Source of the DNA: Caulobacter sp. Root655
GTDB lineage: Bacteria; Pseudomonadota; Alphaproteobacteria; Caulobacterales; Caulobacteraceae
Direction: 5' to 3'
NCBI RefSeq assembly: GCF_001427665.1
Contig: NZ_LMHC01000023.1
Location: forward strand, 263,170 to 327,169
DNA length: 64,000 bases
Positions 8,945 to 17,095 of the stretch are shown here, one piece after another. Within the stretch, counting starts at the first letter, position 1; each line of letters opens with the position of its first letter. Made by a program: the position numbers and the translations under genes. The notes beneath the pieces are model-generated. The model saw nothing but the letters and a program-made list of their open reading frames with translations. It was not told the origin of the DNA and searched no databases.

Positions 8945-11077
8945 GTGAAGCCCCAAGCCCTGCTGCTCGCCCTGCTGGCGACCGCCGCCCCCCTGCATGC
9001 CATGGCGGCGGACGTGACGGCCGACGACGACAAGAGCGCGGTGGATGGCGTCGTCGTCACCGCCCGGGCCCACGACACCGTCGGTTCGACGGCCAGCAAG
9101 CTGGCCACGCCCCTGGTCGAGACCCCGCAATCGGTGTCGATCATCACCGCTGACGAGATCGACAAGTTGGGCTTGCAGTCGCTGAACCAGGCCATGCGCT
9201 ACGTGGCCGGTGTGACTCCCGAAACGCGTGGCGGGGCGGTCACCCGCTACGACCAGTTCAAGCTGCGCGGCTTCGAGGTGACGACCACCTTCCTCGATGG
9301 CCTGTCGAGCCAGTACCCGGGCTGGTACGCCGACGCCCAGGTCGACGCCTCGACCGTGGACCGCATCGAGATCCTCAAGGGCCCGGCGTCGGTGCTGTAC
9401 GGGAACTCGCCCCCGGGCGGACTGCTGAATTTCGTGTCCAAGACGCCCAAGGAAGTCGCCAGCGGCGAGATCGAGGTGCGCGCTGGCAGTCGCGACCTGT
9501 ACGAAACCTCGCTCGACACCACCGGCCCGATCGCCGGCGACAGCCGCTACACCTACCGGCTGCTGGCGCTGTATCGCGAGGGCGACGGACAGGCCCAAAC
9601 CACCCGCTACGAACGCTACCTGATCGCGCCGTCCTTCACCTGGCGACCGGACGACGCCACCACCATCACCCTGCTGGGCCGCTACCAGCACGATCCCAAG
9701 TCCAACTCCTACGGCTCCGCGCCGTCGAAGGGCTCGGCCTTCGCCAACCCGCTGGGCCAGCTTTCGCCCGACTTTTACGACGGCGACCCCAACTTCGAGG
9801 CCTATAACCGCACCCAGGCCTCGATCGGTTACCTGGCCGAGCACCGGTTCAGCGACGTCTTCGCCTTCCACCAGAACCTTCGCTACACCCGCGTCGAGAG
9901 CAACTACGAGTCGGTCTATGCCAGCGGCCTGGCGGACGACAACCGCACCCTTCACCGGGGCACGGCCGCGTCGCTGGAGAGCAATGACGGCTTGGCCGTC
10001 GACAACCAGCTCAGCGCCCGCTTCGACACCGGCCCCCTGACCCACAATGTCCTGCTCGGGCTCGACTACCAGCACATGATGGCCAAGGTGCTGTTCGGCC
10101 TGGGCACGGCGCCGGACCTGGACATCTTCAACCCGGTCTACGGCCAGGCGACAATCGGCGACCCGCGCGGCCCCGCCGGCTTCTACAACGCCGACAGCCG
10201 CATCAAGCAGGAGCAGACCGGCCTCTACGCCCAGGACCAGATCAAGCTCGACCGCCTGGTCGTGCTGCTGGGCCTACGCCACGACAAGGTGACCCAGGAC
10301 ACCACCGCCCTGGGCGCGACGAACACCACCACCAGCGTTGATCAAAGCAAGACCACCGGTCGGGTCGGCGTCCTCTACCACTTCGACAGCGGCCTGGCGC
10401 CCTATGCCAGCTGGTCGCAGTCGTTCGAGCCCCAGGGTCAGACCGATTTCGCCGGCAACCCGTTCAAGCCGGTGACCGGCGACCAGGTCGAGGGCGGCCT
10501 GAAGTACGAGTCGCCCGACAAGCGCGTCTACGCCACCCTGGCGGCCTTCGAGATCAAGCGGAAGGACGCCCTGACCGCCGACCCGGACCACCTGAACTTC
10601 AGCGTCCAGGACGGCGAGCTGCGTTCGCGTGGCGTCGAGTTCGAAGGCCGCGCCCATCTGACTCATCGGCTGAAACTGACCGCGGCGGCCACCAAGCTCG
10701 ACGTCGCGTTCACCAAAAGCAACGACGGCCTGCTCGGCAAAACCCCGGTCGGCGTCGCCGAAAAAACCGCCTCGGCCTATCTCGACTACGACTTCGGCGG
10801 CCCGCTGGACGGCCTCGCCGGCGGCGCCGGCGTGCGTTATGTCGGCCCCAGTTGGGGCGACACGGCCAACACCTTCAAGTCGCCCTCCTACACCCTGGTC
10901 GACCTGAACCTCGGCTACACGCTGGGCAAGCTGAACCCGTCGCTCCAGGGCTGGCGGGCCACGGCCAGCGCCACCAACCTGTTCGACAAGCGGTACGTGT
11001 CGTCGTGCTACTCGGTCGACTGGTGTTGGTTCGGCGAGCAGCGCACCGTGCAAGTCGGCCTCAAGCGCAGCTGGTAG
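8945..11077 (+). CDS. TonB-dependent siderophore receptor
   Basis: 710 residues, outer-membrane barrel. A signal peptide (ALLLALLATAAPLHAMAA) precedes a short N-terminus with a TonB-box-like 'DGVVVTARA' and the plug domain: 'ETPQSVSIITADEIDKLGLQSLNQAMRYVAGVTPE', 'YDQFKLRGFE', 'IEILKGPASVLYGNSPPGGLLNFVSK'. About 500 residues of barrel strands follow, ending 'RTVQVGLKRSW' with the C-terminal aromatic expected for barrel insertion. The plug signature is that of ferric-siderophore (FhuA/FpvA-like) receptors; the actual ligand cannot be read. It starts with GTG and heads a three-gene unit with the two membrane protein genes downstream. Confidence 0.92.
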   Translation: MKPQALLLALLATAAPLHAMAADVTADDDKSAVDGVVVTARAHDTVGSTASKLATPLVETPQSVSIITADEIDKLGLQSLNQAMRYVAGVTPETRGGAVTRYDQFKLRGFEVTTTFLDGLSSQYPGWYADAQVDASTVDRIEILKGPASVLYGNSPPGGLLNFVSKTPKEVASGEIEVRAGSRDLYETSLDTTGPIAGDSRYTYRLLALYREGDGQAQTTRYERYLIAPSFTWRPDDATTITLLGRYQHDPKSNSYGSAPSKGSAFANPLGQLSPDFYDGDPNFEAYNRTQASIGYLAEHRFSDVFAFHQNLRYTRVESNYESVYASGLADDNRTLHRGTAASLESNDGLAVDNQLSARFDTGPLTHNVLLGLDYQHMMAKVLFGLGTAPDLDIFNPVYGQATIGDPRGPAGFYNADSRIKQEQTGLYAQDQIKLDRLVVLLGLRHDKVTQDTTALGATNTTTSVDQSKTTGRVGVLYHFDSGLAPYASWSQSFEPQGQTDFAGNPFKPVTGDQVEGGLKYESPDKRVYATLAAFEIKRKDALTADPDHLNFSVQDGELRSRGVEFEGRAHLTHRLKLTAAATKLDVAFTKSNDGLLGKTPVGVAEKTASAYLDYDFGGPLDGLAGGAGVRYVGPSWGDTANTFKSPSYTLVDLNLGYTLGKLNPSLQGWRATASATNLFDKRYVSSCYSVDWCWFGEQRTVQVGLKRSW

Positions 11078-11081
11078 GCGC

Positions 11082-11681
11082 ATGAGCCCAGCGATCCAAC
11101 CCCTGTTGGCGTCAGCGGCGACTCTCGCGGTCGCCGTCGGCGTCTGGCTACTATGGCGGGCCTGGAAGCGCCATCCCCAGCCGCGCGGCCGACTGATCGC
11201 CGGCGGCTGGGCGTTGCTGCTGCTGGCCGCCGTGCTGCTGGCCCCGTGGGCCGGCGGCGATCGCGGCGTGGCCATCGAGACCCTGCTGGCGGCCGTCGCC
11301 GCCACGGTGTTCATCGTCGTCAGCGGGCGCTGGGCGTCGCCCAAGGGCAAGAAAGCCCGGCCGATCCGCGCCACGGCCATGATCTCGGGGGGCGCCGATC
11401 CCGCCATCGGCCCCGCCACCACGCCGTTGCGCACCGTGGCCGCCGTGCTGCTGGCCCTGCCCGTCTCGCTGGCGGCGTCGGTCGGCGTCGGTCTGGTCCT
11501 GGCGATCTGGGTTCCGGGATCACAGGCCGACAAGCTGGTGACCGCAGCCTTCGGCGCGCCGCTGGTGATGGCCGGGGCCATGGTCTGGACCTGCGCCGAC
11601 CGCCGCCTGCTGCGCACCACCGCGGTGCTGCTCGCCGTCACCGCGCTCTGCGCCCTGGCCGTCGTCCTGCGGCCGCACTGA
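11082..11681 (+). CDS. Small membrane protein of iron-uptake operon
   Basis: 199 residues with about six hydrophobic segments ('LLASAATLAVAVGVWLLW', 'GGWALLLLAAVLLAPWA', 'ETLLAAVAATVFIVV', 'VAAVLLALPVSLAASVGVGLVL', 'AAFGAPLVMAGAMVW', 'TTAVLLAVTALCALAVVL'). It has basic loops and no ligand motif that I recognise. It starts 4 bases after the receptor stop and ends 10 bases before the PepSY-TM gene. Genes of this size and topology sit in the same position in many siderophore-receptor/PepSY operons, so a helper role in iron reduction or import is a reasonable inference. Confidence 0.65.
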   Translation: MSPAIQPLLASAATLAVAVGVWLLWRAWKRHPQPRGRLIAGGWALLLLAAVLLAPWAGGDRGVAIETLLAAVAATVFIVVSGRWASPKGKKARPIRATAMISGGADPAIGPATTPLRTVAAVLLALPVSLAASVGVGLVLAIWVPGSQADKLVTAAFGAPLVMAGAMVWTCADRRLLRTTAVLLAVTALCALAVVLRPH

Positions 11682-11691
11682 GGAATTCGAC

Positions 11692-13218
11692 ATGGACGCC
11701 GCCGTTCCCCCCGACACCGCCAGCGCCCGCCCCAGGCGCCGGACCTCGATCTGGCCCAAGGCCTCGCCGGCCTTCGTGCGCACCGTGCTGTCGGGGCACT
11801 CCGGGCTGGGCCTGGTGGCCGCCGCCCTGATCTACATCGTCTGCCTCAGCGGCACGGTCGCGGTGTTCATCAACGAGCTGAAGCTGTGGGAACAGCCCGC
11901 CGCGCCGCGCCTGACCCAGATCAGCCCCCACGCCGTCCAGGCCTTCGCCGAGGCGGTGACCAAGGCCCACCCCAAGACGCCCTACACCTATATCGGCCTG
12001 CCGACCGACGACGTGCCCCACCTGTACGCGATGATTCAGGACGGCGACGACAAGGTGCTGGTCGGCGACGCCCAGGGCGCCGTCGTCGGCGACATCGCCG
12101 CCGAGTGGTCCCACTTCATCGAACACCTGCACATCTATCTGCACCTGCCCGAGACCCTGGGCCTGATCGTCGTCGGCCTGGTCGGGGCGGCCCTGACCGG
12201 CCTGATCGTCTCGGGCTTCCTGGCCCACCCCAAGATCTTCCGCGACGCCTTCGCCTTTCGCTGGGCCGGCGCCAGGCGGCTGTCCCGGGCCGACCTGCAC
12301 AACCGCCTCAGCGTCTGGGGCGCGCCCTTCCACTTCGTCGTCGCCTGGACTGGGGCCTATATCGGCCTGGCCACCGTGCTGCTGTTCGCCGTGGCCGGGG
12401 TCACCGCCAAGGGCGATGTCGCCAAGGTCACCGCGCCGATCTACGGCGTGGTGCGCAAGGCCGATCCCACGCCCGCGCCCTATCCCGACCTGGTCGCGAC
12501 CCTGGCCTGGTTCGCCCCCCTGAAGCCCGACGTCGAGCCCGAGCTGATCGCCCTGACCGCGCCGGGCACCCGGGGCCAGACCATCGAGGTCAACGCCGCG
12601 CTGCCCAAGCGCCTGGTCTATGCCGAGCGCTACGAATTCGACGGCCAGGGCCGGATGATCAAGAAACTGGGTCTGTCGGACGACGGCCTGGGCAAGCAGG
12701 TGTTCGCTTCGTCCTACCCGCTGCATTTCGGCTCGTTCGGCGGCCTGCCGGTCAAGATCGCCTATGGGCTGCTGGGCGTCGCCCTGTGCGTGGTGACCAG
12801 CAGCGGCGTGACCATCTGGCTGACCCGCCGCCGCGATCGCGGACGTCCCGCGCCGCGCCTGGAGAAGGCTTGGACGGCGGTCGCCTGGGGCGCGCCCGCG
12901 ACCCTGGCCCTGTCTGCCGTCCTGTGGCTGGCGATCAAGGCCCCGCCGGTCTGGGTGTTCTGGGCTCCGCTGGCCGTCGCGGTCGCCGCCGCCGTGGCGG
13001 TCAAGGACGCGCGGTTCTGGACGGTGGGCCTGCGGGCGGCGACCAGCCTGGCGCTGGCGGCGGTCGTGGCGGTTCACGTGGCGCGGTTCGGCGCTCTGGC
13101 GTTCAGCTCGACGGCGCTGGGGGTGAACCTGACGCTGCTGGCGCTGGCGGTGGTGATCGCGCCGTGGCGGAGGGCACGGACGGGGACACACACTCAGCCC
13201 CGCCACCTCGCCACCTAG
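11692..13218 (+). CDS. PepSY-TM iron-uptake membrane protein
   Basis: 508 residues. N-terminal region 'VLSGHSGLGLVAAALIYIVCLSGTVAVFINELKLWEQPAAPR' is the typical start of PepSY-associated TM-helix proteins (PiuB-like), with histidines in or beside helices ('HFIEHLHIYLHLPETLG', 'LHNRLSVWGAPFHFVVAWTGAYIG') that may bind haem. A central periplasmic PepSY-like part is followed by four more C-terminal helices. Such proteins are thought to reduce ferric siderophores at the inner membrane. It is the last gene of the receptor operon. The final residues GTHTQPRH are encoded by an intergenic repeat arm (13182-13196), so the natural C-terminus may once have been elsewhere. Confidence 0.82.
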   Translation: MDAAVPPDTASARPRRRTSIWPKASPAFVRTVLSGHSGLGLVAAALIYIVCLSGTVAVFINELKLWEQPAAPRLTQISPHAVQAFAEAVTKAHPKTPYTYIGLPTDDVPHLYAMIQDGDDKVLVGDAQGAVVGDIAAEWSHFIEHLHIYLHLPETLGLIVVGLVGAALTGLIVSGFLAHPKIFRDAFAFRWAGARRLSRADLHNRLSVWGAPFHFVVAWTGAYIGLATVLLFAVAGVTAKGDVAKVTAPIYGVVRKADPTPAPYPDLVATLAWFAPLKPDVEPELIALTAPGTRGQTIEVNAALPKRLVYAERYEFDGQGRMIKKLGLSDDGLGKQVFASSYPLHFGSFGGLPVKIAYGLLGVALCVVTSSGVTIWLTRRRDRGRPAPRLEKAWTAVAWGAPATLALSAVLWLAIKAPPVWVFWAPLAVAVAAAVAVKDARFWTVGLRAATSLALAAVVAVHVARFGALAFSSTALGVNLTLLALAVVIAPWRRARTGTHTQPRHLAT

Positions 13219-13247
13219 ACAAGGGCCTGGGGTGAGTGTGTGTCCCC
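13182..13247. repeat. GGGGACACACACTCA inverted repeat, copy 2
   Basis: GGGGACACACACTCA at 13182-13196 pairs perfectly with TGAGTGTGTGTCCCC at 13233-13247; the stem can be extended by CCCC/GGGG past a one-base bulge. The left arm lies inside the last codons of the PepSY-TM gene (stop at 13216-13218), and the right arm ends 22 bases from the stop of the convergent GST gene. Arms are the same as in the copy at 4241-4310. Confidence 0.85.
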
Positions 13248-13269
13248 AGCTCATCCACGGACCAGAAAC

Positions 13270-13908
13270 CTACCCGTCGATCCAGTCCGTCAGCCCCTCG
13301 CGAGCGTGCGTCTCGCGCAGCGACGGCATCGCCCGCATCCGCGACAGGTAGCGGGCGACATGCGGCCACGCCGTGGCGGGCCTGGGCATGTTGCGCGACC
13401 ACCGCATCAGCATGGTCGCCAGGAAATCGACGGCCGACAGCCGCTCACCCAGCATGTAGGGGCCGCGCCCAGCCAGTTGCGCGTCGAGGCGGTCCCAGAC
13501 GGCCTCGATCCGCGCCTGGGCCACGGCCTGGACGGCCTGGGCGCCGGCCTCGCCCGCCGGCTCGTGCGGATAGAACCAGGCCCGGAAGCTCGGCAGCAGG
13601 GTGTTGGCCAGATAGATCATCCCCTGCAGGTAGGCCGCGCGTTCGGGCGCGCCGACCGGCGGGGCCAGGCCCTTGTCGGCGTGGCGCTCGGCCAGCAGCA
13701 TCAGGATCGCCGTGCTCTCGCACACCGGCGCCCCGTCGACGATCAGGGTCGGGACCACGCCGGCCGGGTTGAGCTTGAGGTACTCCGGCTGCTTGTGGGC
13801 GCCGGCCTGGATGTCGGTCAGCACCAGTTCGAACGGCGCGCCGATCTCGATCAGCATCCAGTGCACGGCCAGGGCGGCCGTGCTGGGGCTATAGTAGAGT
13901 TGGTACAT
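13270..13908 (-). CDS. Glutathione S-transferase family protein
   Basis: 212 residues, cytosolic GST fold. The N-terminal thioredoxin-like domain reads 'YQLYYSPSTAALAVHWMLIEIGAPFELVL', then 'NPAGVVPTLIVDGAPVCESTAILMLLAE' with the cis-proline (VP) and the E-S pair that binds the gamma-glutamyl group of glutathione. The C-terminal helical domain has the N-capping motif 'LSAVDFLATMLM'. S-P-S-T near residue 7 places a Ser at the catalytic end of the first helix, as in beta- or theta-like bacterial classes. The substrate is unknown. It is followed by, and convergent with, the iron operon. Confidence 0.88.
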   Translation of the reverse strand: MYQLYYSPSTAALAVHWMLIEIGAPFELVLTDIQAGAHKQPEYLKLNPAGVVPTLIVDGAPVCESTAILMLLAERHADKGLAPPVGAPERAAYLQGMIYLANTLLPSFRAWFYPHEPAGEAGAQAVQAVAQARIEAVWDRLDAQLAGRGPYMLGERLSAVDFLATMLMRWSRNMPRPATAWPHVARYLSRMRAMPSLRETHAREGLTDWIDG

Positions 13909-13980
13909 GGGAATCCCTCGCCCGCGATGGGCGAGGGATCGGTCGGCGAGGCCTGGCTGTCAATCGGCGTGCGACGAACT

Positions 13981-14217
13981 TCAGTGCTTCTCGCGCCAGG
14001 CCGCCTTGGCGGCGTCCTTGGTCAGGGTCAGGTGCACGCCCTCGTCGTCGACGTGGTCGACCCAGGTGATCGGGATTAGATGATGCTTGAGGCCGCTGCC
14101 CAGGTCGAGCTTGGTCAGCTCGATCTCGCCGCCGACCACGTGGTCCACGCGGCCGACATGGCCGCCGTCCGAACCGACCACTTCGAGATGTTCCTGAATT
14201 CGCGAGGCGTCGATCAT
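13981..14217 (-). CDS. DUF2171 family protein
   Basis: A 78-residue soluble protein. The ATG at 14215-14217 sits 6 bases after AGGAGG on the minus strand, which fixes the start. The sequence 'HLEVVGSDGGHVGRVDHVVGGEIELTKLDLGSGLKHHLIPITWVDHVD' is a PRC-barrel-like beta fold that I recognise as DUF2171: a G-x-x-x-G-x-V-D turn followed by 'HLIP..WV'. Such proteins are small, often stress-induced and of unknown function. The gene is divergent from the DUF6807 gene, and an SOS-type motif lies in the shared promoter region. Confidence 0.75.
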   Translation of the reverse strand: MIDASRIQEHLEVVGSDGGHVGRVDHVVGGEIELTKLDLGSGLKHHLIPITWVDHVDDEGVHLTLTKDAAKAAWREKH

Positions 14218-14303
14218 GATGTTCCTCCTGATGTTGGTGACCGCCCGAGGGGCTAACGGACAGGCGCCCGGCGCAGTTTCCAGAGCGCTTGCGCAGAGCG
14301 AAT

Positions 14304-14318
14304 GTTCTCTATATGTTC
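14304..14318 (+). promoter_or_regulatory. SOS (LexA) box, GTTC-N7-GTTC
   Basis: GTTC at 14304-14307 and GTTC at 14315-14318 are separated by seven bases (TCTATAT), the exact direct repeat known to bind LexA in Caulobacter and other alphaproteobacteria. It sits about 95 bases upstream of the DUF6807 gene and about 87 bases upstream of the divergent DUF2171 gene, so either could be damage-inducible. No other gene lies in the gap. Confidence 0.55.
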
Positions 14319-14413
14319 CCGTCAAGGTTGCGACTTTGCCGAGGCCGCGATCCTGGCTATCACTCGCGGGTCGGACGCGTTCGCCGCCAGGACCCGTCGA
14401 TGGGGAAAGACCG

Positions 14414-15412
14414 ATGATCAAGCCGCTCGCCGCCGCCCTGTGCCTGCTGATCGGCGGAGCGACTTCGGCGGCCTGGGCCCAGCCGGCGCCGGCGACGGTT
14501 GAAGCGCCGGCGGCGGCCGCTCCGGCCCCGGTTGCGCTCCCCGCTACGCCTCCCGTCACGCCCCTGGCCCGTGTCGACGCGGTGTTCGCCGACGACGGCG
14601 TCACCCTCACCGACGGCGGCAAGAGCGTGCTGTTCTACCGCACCGCGCCCGCCGATCCCCACGAGCCGGGCCGGCTGAACTATGTGCACCCCATCTACGC
14701 CCCTGACGGAACGGTGCTGACGCAGGATCGCCCGGCCGACCACCCGCACCAGCGCGGGGCCTTCTGGAGCTGGCACCAGGTGATCGTCGACGGGAAGACC
14801 GTCGCCGACGGCTGGTTCATGAAGGGCCTGACCTTCCACGTCCGCGAGAAGCGCTTCAAGGGCGACGGCGCCGGCGGCGGGACCCTGGTGGTCAATGCCG
14901 ACTGGATCGTCAATTCCGGACCGGAGGTGGCCTATGTGGCCCGCGAGACCACCAAGGTCCGGGTCCATCCGCTGAAGGCCGGCGCGCGGCGCATCGACTT
15001 CGACACCGTGATCACCGCCCGCGCCGATACCCTGGCCCTGGGCGGCAGCGACGACGTCAAGGGCTATGGTGGCTTCTCGGTGCGGCTGGTCATGCCCGAC
15101 CGCCTGGCCTTCGGCTCGGACGGCAAGGCCGTGACCCCGGCGGTCGGCCCGGTGGACGCCGGCAAGGCCATGGGCTTCGCCTGGCCGCAGGGCGCCGGCG
15201 CGCCGGCCTGGACGGTGGGCCTGGCCTGCAAGGCCAACGGGACGCCGATCACCCGCTGGATCCTGCGCAAGGAGCTGTCGATGCAGAATTGCGTGTTCCC
15301 CGGCCGCGCGCCGTTCGTGCTCAGGAAGGACCAGACCCTGCGCCTGCAGTCGACCCTGATCCTGCGCCCGGCCACACCGCCGAAACCCCCGAAGCCAACC
15401 AAGAAGGGCTAG
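14414..15412 (+). CDS. DUF6807 (PmoA-like) secreted protein
   Basis: 332 residues. A signal peptide (LAAALCLLIGGATSAAWA) is followed by an Ala/Pro-rich linker (about residues 20-50) and a large beta domain. Motifs such as 'LNYVHPIYAPDGTVLTQDRPADHPHQRGAFWSWHQV' are typical of the DUF6807 family, annotated as 'methane oxygenase PmoA' although these are not methane monooxygenase subunits. The His-rich 'DHPHQRG' loop looks like a metal or sugar site. The role is unknown; relatives often sit near sugar-degradation genes. It precedes the small DUF4169 gene by 3 bases. Confidence 0.75.
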   Translation: MIKPLAAALCLLIGGATSAAWAQPAPATVEAPAAAAPAPVALPATPPVTPLARVDAVFADDGVTLTDGGKSVLFYRTAPADPHEPGRLNYVHPIYAPDGTVLTQDRPADHPHQRGAFWSWHQVIVDGKTVADGWFMKGLTFHVREKRFKGDGAGGGTLVVNADWIVNSGPEVAYVARETTKVRVHPLKAGARRIDFDTVITARADTLALGGSDDVKGYGGFSVRLVMPDRLAFGSDGKAVTPAVGPVDAGKAMGFAWPQGAGAPAWTVGLACKANGTPITRWILRKELSMQNCVFPGRAPFVLRKDQTLRLQSTLILRPATPPKPPKPTKKG

Positions 15413-15415
15413 GCC

Positions 15416-15592
15416 GTGGCCGATATCCTCAACCTCAACCGGGCCCGCAAGGCCAAGACCAAGGCGGGCGCCAAGGCCCAGGCCGTCGAGAACCGCGCCA
15501 AGTTCGGCCGCACCAAGGGCGACAAGGCCCTTGAGGCCGCACGCGCCGACAAGCTGAAGCGCGAGCTGGACGGCGCCAAGCGCGAGGAGTGA
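15416..15592 (+). CDS. DUF4169 family small protein
   Basis: A 58-residue, very basic protein starting with GTG 3 bases after the upstream stop. It begins 'ADILNLNRARKAKTKAGAKAQ' and continues 'AVENRAKFGRTKGDKALEAARADKLKRELDG', the N-R-A-K-F-G-R-T-K motif that defines the DUF4169 family, known only from alphaproteobacteria. The function is unknown; the composition suggests binding to nucleic acid or ribosomes. It is short enough to be missed by automated calls. Confidence 0.78.
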   Translation: MADILNLNRARKAKTKAGAKAQAVENRAKFGRTKGDKALEAARADKLKRELDGAKREE

Positions 15593-15623
15593 GCGTGCGG
15601 ACTCCATTGAGCCCCACCCAATT

Positions 15624-15730
15624 GTTGTCATCCCGGCTGTAGTGAAGCGAAAGGCCGGGACCCAGGGGCCACCGCGTTGCGCCGCCCCCCAGGTCCCGGA
15701 CAGCCTCTGCGAGGCTTCCGGGATGACAAC
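15624..15730. repeat. GTTGTCATCCCGG inverted repeat, copy 1
   Basis: GTTGTCATCCCGG (15624-15636) pairs with CCGGGATGACAAC (15718-15730) without mismatch; inner segments with GGCCGGGACC and GGTCCCGG also pair. It lies between the DUF4169 gene and the convergent small gene at 15808. The same outer arms recur at 23869-23973 and, slightly changed, at 59932-60077. Confidence 0.85.
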
Positions 15731-15807
15731 TGTATTTGAAGCTTCGACGTCTCCAGGAGACGCGTGGGTTCGATCGTGTCTGGGTCCGACAACCGCGGGT
15801 CCCCGTT

Positions 15808-15990
15808 CTACCGGAGCCCCAGATACCGCATGGGCTTGGCCAGCGTCGCGTCACGGATCGCCGCCAGCCGGGCCTCGTCCGCCACGCGCCGAACCGCCCG
15901 CCTGGCCGCCTGACGCTGACGAAACTCCTGCCACATCAGCACCCAGCCGAAGGTGGTTTCCTTATGGGTCTTGATTGCCTCGTCCATCAT
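15808..15990 (-). CDS. Small Arg/Ala-rich hypothetical protein
   Basis: About 60 residues. The start is one of two adjacent ATGs (15988-15990 or 15985-15987) behind GGAAGG on the minus strand. The protein reads 'DEAIKTHKETTFGWVLMWQEFRQRQAARRAVRRVADEARLAAIRD', a helical, basic protein with an aromatic N-terminal part. I do not recognise a family, although the arginine-rich amphipathic design recalls small regulatory proteins. It is divergent from the LysR regulator, whose usual habit of controlling a divergent neighbour makes this gene a possible target. Confidence 0.6.
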   Translation of the reverse strand: MMDEAIKTHKETTFGWVLMWQEFRQRQAARRAVRRVADEARLAAIRDATLAKPMRYLGLR

Positions 15991-16082
15991 CGTCGCCTTC
16001 CGTGCGCTGCGATGACGTGAAAATCCTCCTTTCGTCCCTGGGTGACAAACGCGGTCTCCTTGGCTATACATAAGCTATCCTT

Positions 16083-17000
16083 ATGCCAGACATCCTCGCC
16101 ACCCTGCCGCTCAGCGCCATCCGGATCTTCGAGGCGGCCGCGCGCCTGAAGAGCTTCACCCGGGCGGCCGACGAACTGGGCGTCAGCCAGGCCGCCGTCA
16201 GCTGGCAGGTCAAGGCGCTGGAGCAACGGCTGGACCAGCCGCTGTTCGTGCGCCGGCCGCGTGAGGTGGACCTGACCCCGGCGGGAGAGCGCCTGTCGCG
16301 GGCGGCCACCGAGGCCATGGCCATCCTGCGCGCCGCCGTCTCCGACCTGGTCGAGACCGAGGAGGGCGTGCTGTCGATCACCACCGTCCAGAGCCTCGGC
16401 GCCCAATGGCTGGCCCCGCGCCTGGGCGGCTTCCAGGTGGCCCATCCCCGGATCGCCGTGCGGCTGGAGACCTCCAGCCGCGTGGTCGACCTGACGCGCG
16501 AGACCTACGACCTGGCCCTGCGCGGCGGCCAGGGCCATTGGCCGGGCCTGGAAAGCCACTACCTGGCCCCCTCGATCCAGACCGCCCTCTGCACCCCTGC
16601 GTTCCTGGCGCGGATCGGCGGCCTGGCCACGCCCGCCGACCTGGTCGACGCTCCGCGCATCGGCTCGGCCGCCGAATGGGCCACGTGGTTCGACGCGGCC
16701 GGGGTCGCGCCCTGCGACGATCGCGCCGTGCCGCGCCTGATGGCAGACGCCCAGGCGCTGGAGGTGGCCTCGGCCCTGGCCGAGCAGGGCGTGGCCCTGG
16801 GCTCGCCGATCTTCTACGCCCAGGACCTGGCCCAGGGCCGGCTGGTCGCGCCGTTCGACGTCGTCGCCCACTACGGCGGCGGCTATTGGATCACCTACCC
16901 GGCCGAACGTCGCCGCGTGCGCAAGATCGCCGCCTTCCGCGACTGGATCCTGGCCCAGGCGGCGGCCGATCCGCTGATCGCCCGCCATCGGGCGCCGTGA
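16083..17000 (+). CDS. LysR-type regulator, GcvA-like
   Basis: 305 residues. The winged helix-turn-helix is at about residues 8-65: 'PLSAIRIFEAAARLKSFTRAADELGVSQAAVSWQVKALEQRLDQPLFVR', including the V-S-W-Q-V variant seen in the GcvA/AmpR branch. The effector-binding domain follows ('LSITTVQSLGAQWLAPRLGGFQVAHPRIAVRLET'). The effector is unknown. The ATG follows only about 10 bases after a TATACATAAGCTAT stretch, without a ribosome binding site, so the message may be nearly leaderless. It is divergent from the small gene ending at 15990. Confidence 0.88.
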   Translation: MPDILATLPLSAIRIFEAAARLKSFTRAADELGVSQAAVSWQVKALEQRLDQPLFVRRPREVDLTPAGERLSRAATEAMAILRAAVSDLVETEEGVLSITTVQSLGAQWLAPRLGGFQVAHPRIAVRLETSSRVVDLTRETYDLALRGGQGHWPGLESHYLAPSIQTALCTPAFLARIGGLATPADLVDAPRIGSAAEWATWFDAAGVAPCDDRAVPRLMADAQALEVASALAEQGVALGSPIFYAQDLAQGRLVAPFDVVAHYGGGYWITYPAERRRVRKIAAFRDWILAQAAADPLIARHRAP

Positions 17001-17095
17001 GGGATCAGGCCCCGCCCCGCCGGGCCAGTCGGCCGTCGGCGCTGGCCCCTTTGTCCGATTTGGCGTAACATCGTTCTCCTTGAAGGAGATCCGAA

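Noticed and set aside
8927-10075. Long open frame antisense to the TonB receptor
   Set aside because: It mirrors the receptor codons, is rich in Gly, Arg, His and Val as expected from antisense GC-rich DNA, and has no family motif. Similar long antisense frames over aatA, uvrD, clpA, mccA and pccA were rejected for the same reason.
14216-14413. Upstream extension of the DUF6807 reading frame to 14216
   Set aside because: The added residues are not like a protein start, they cross the SOS box, and a signal peptide begins exactly at the ATG at 14414.
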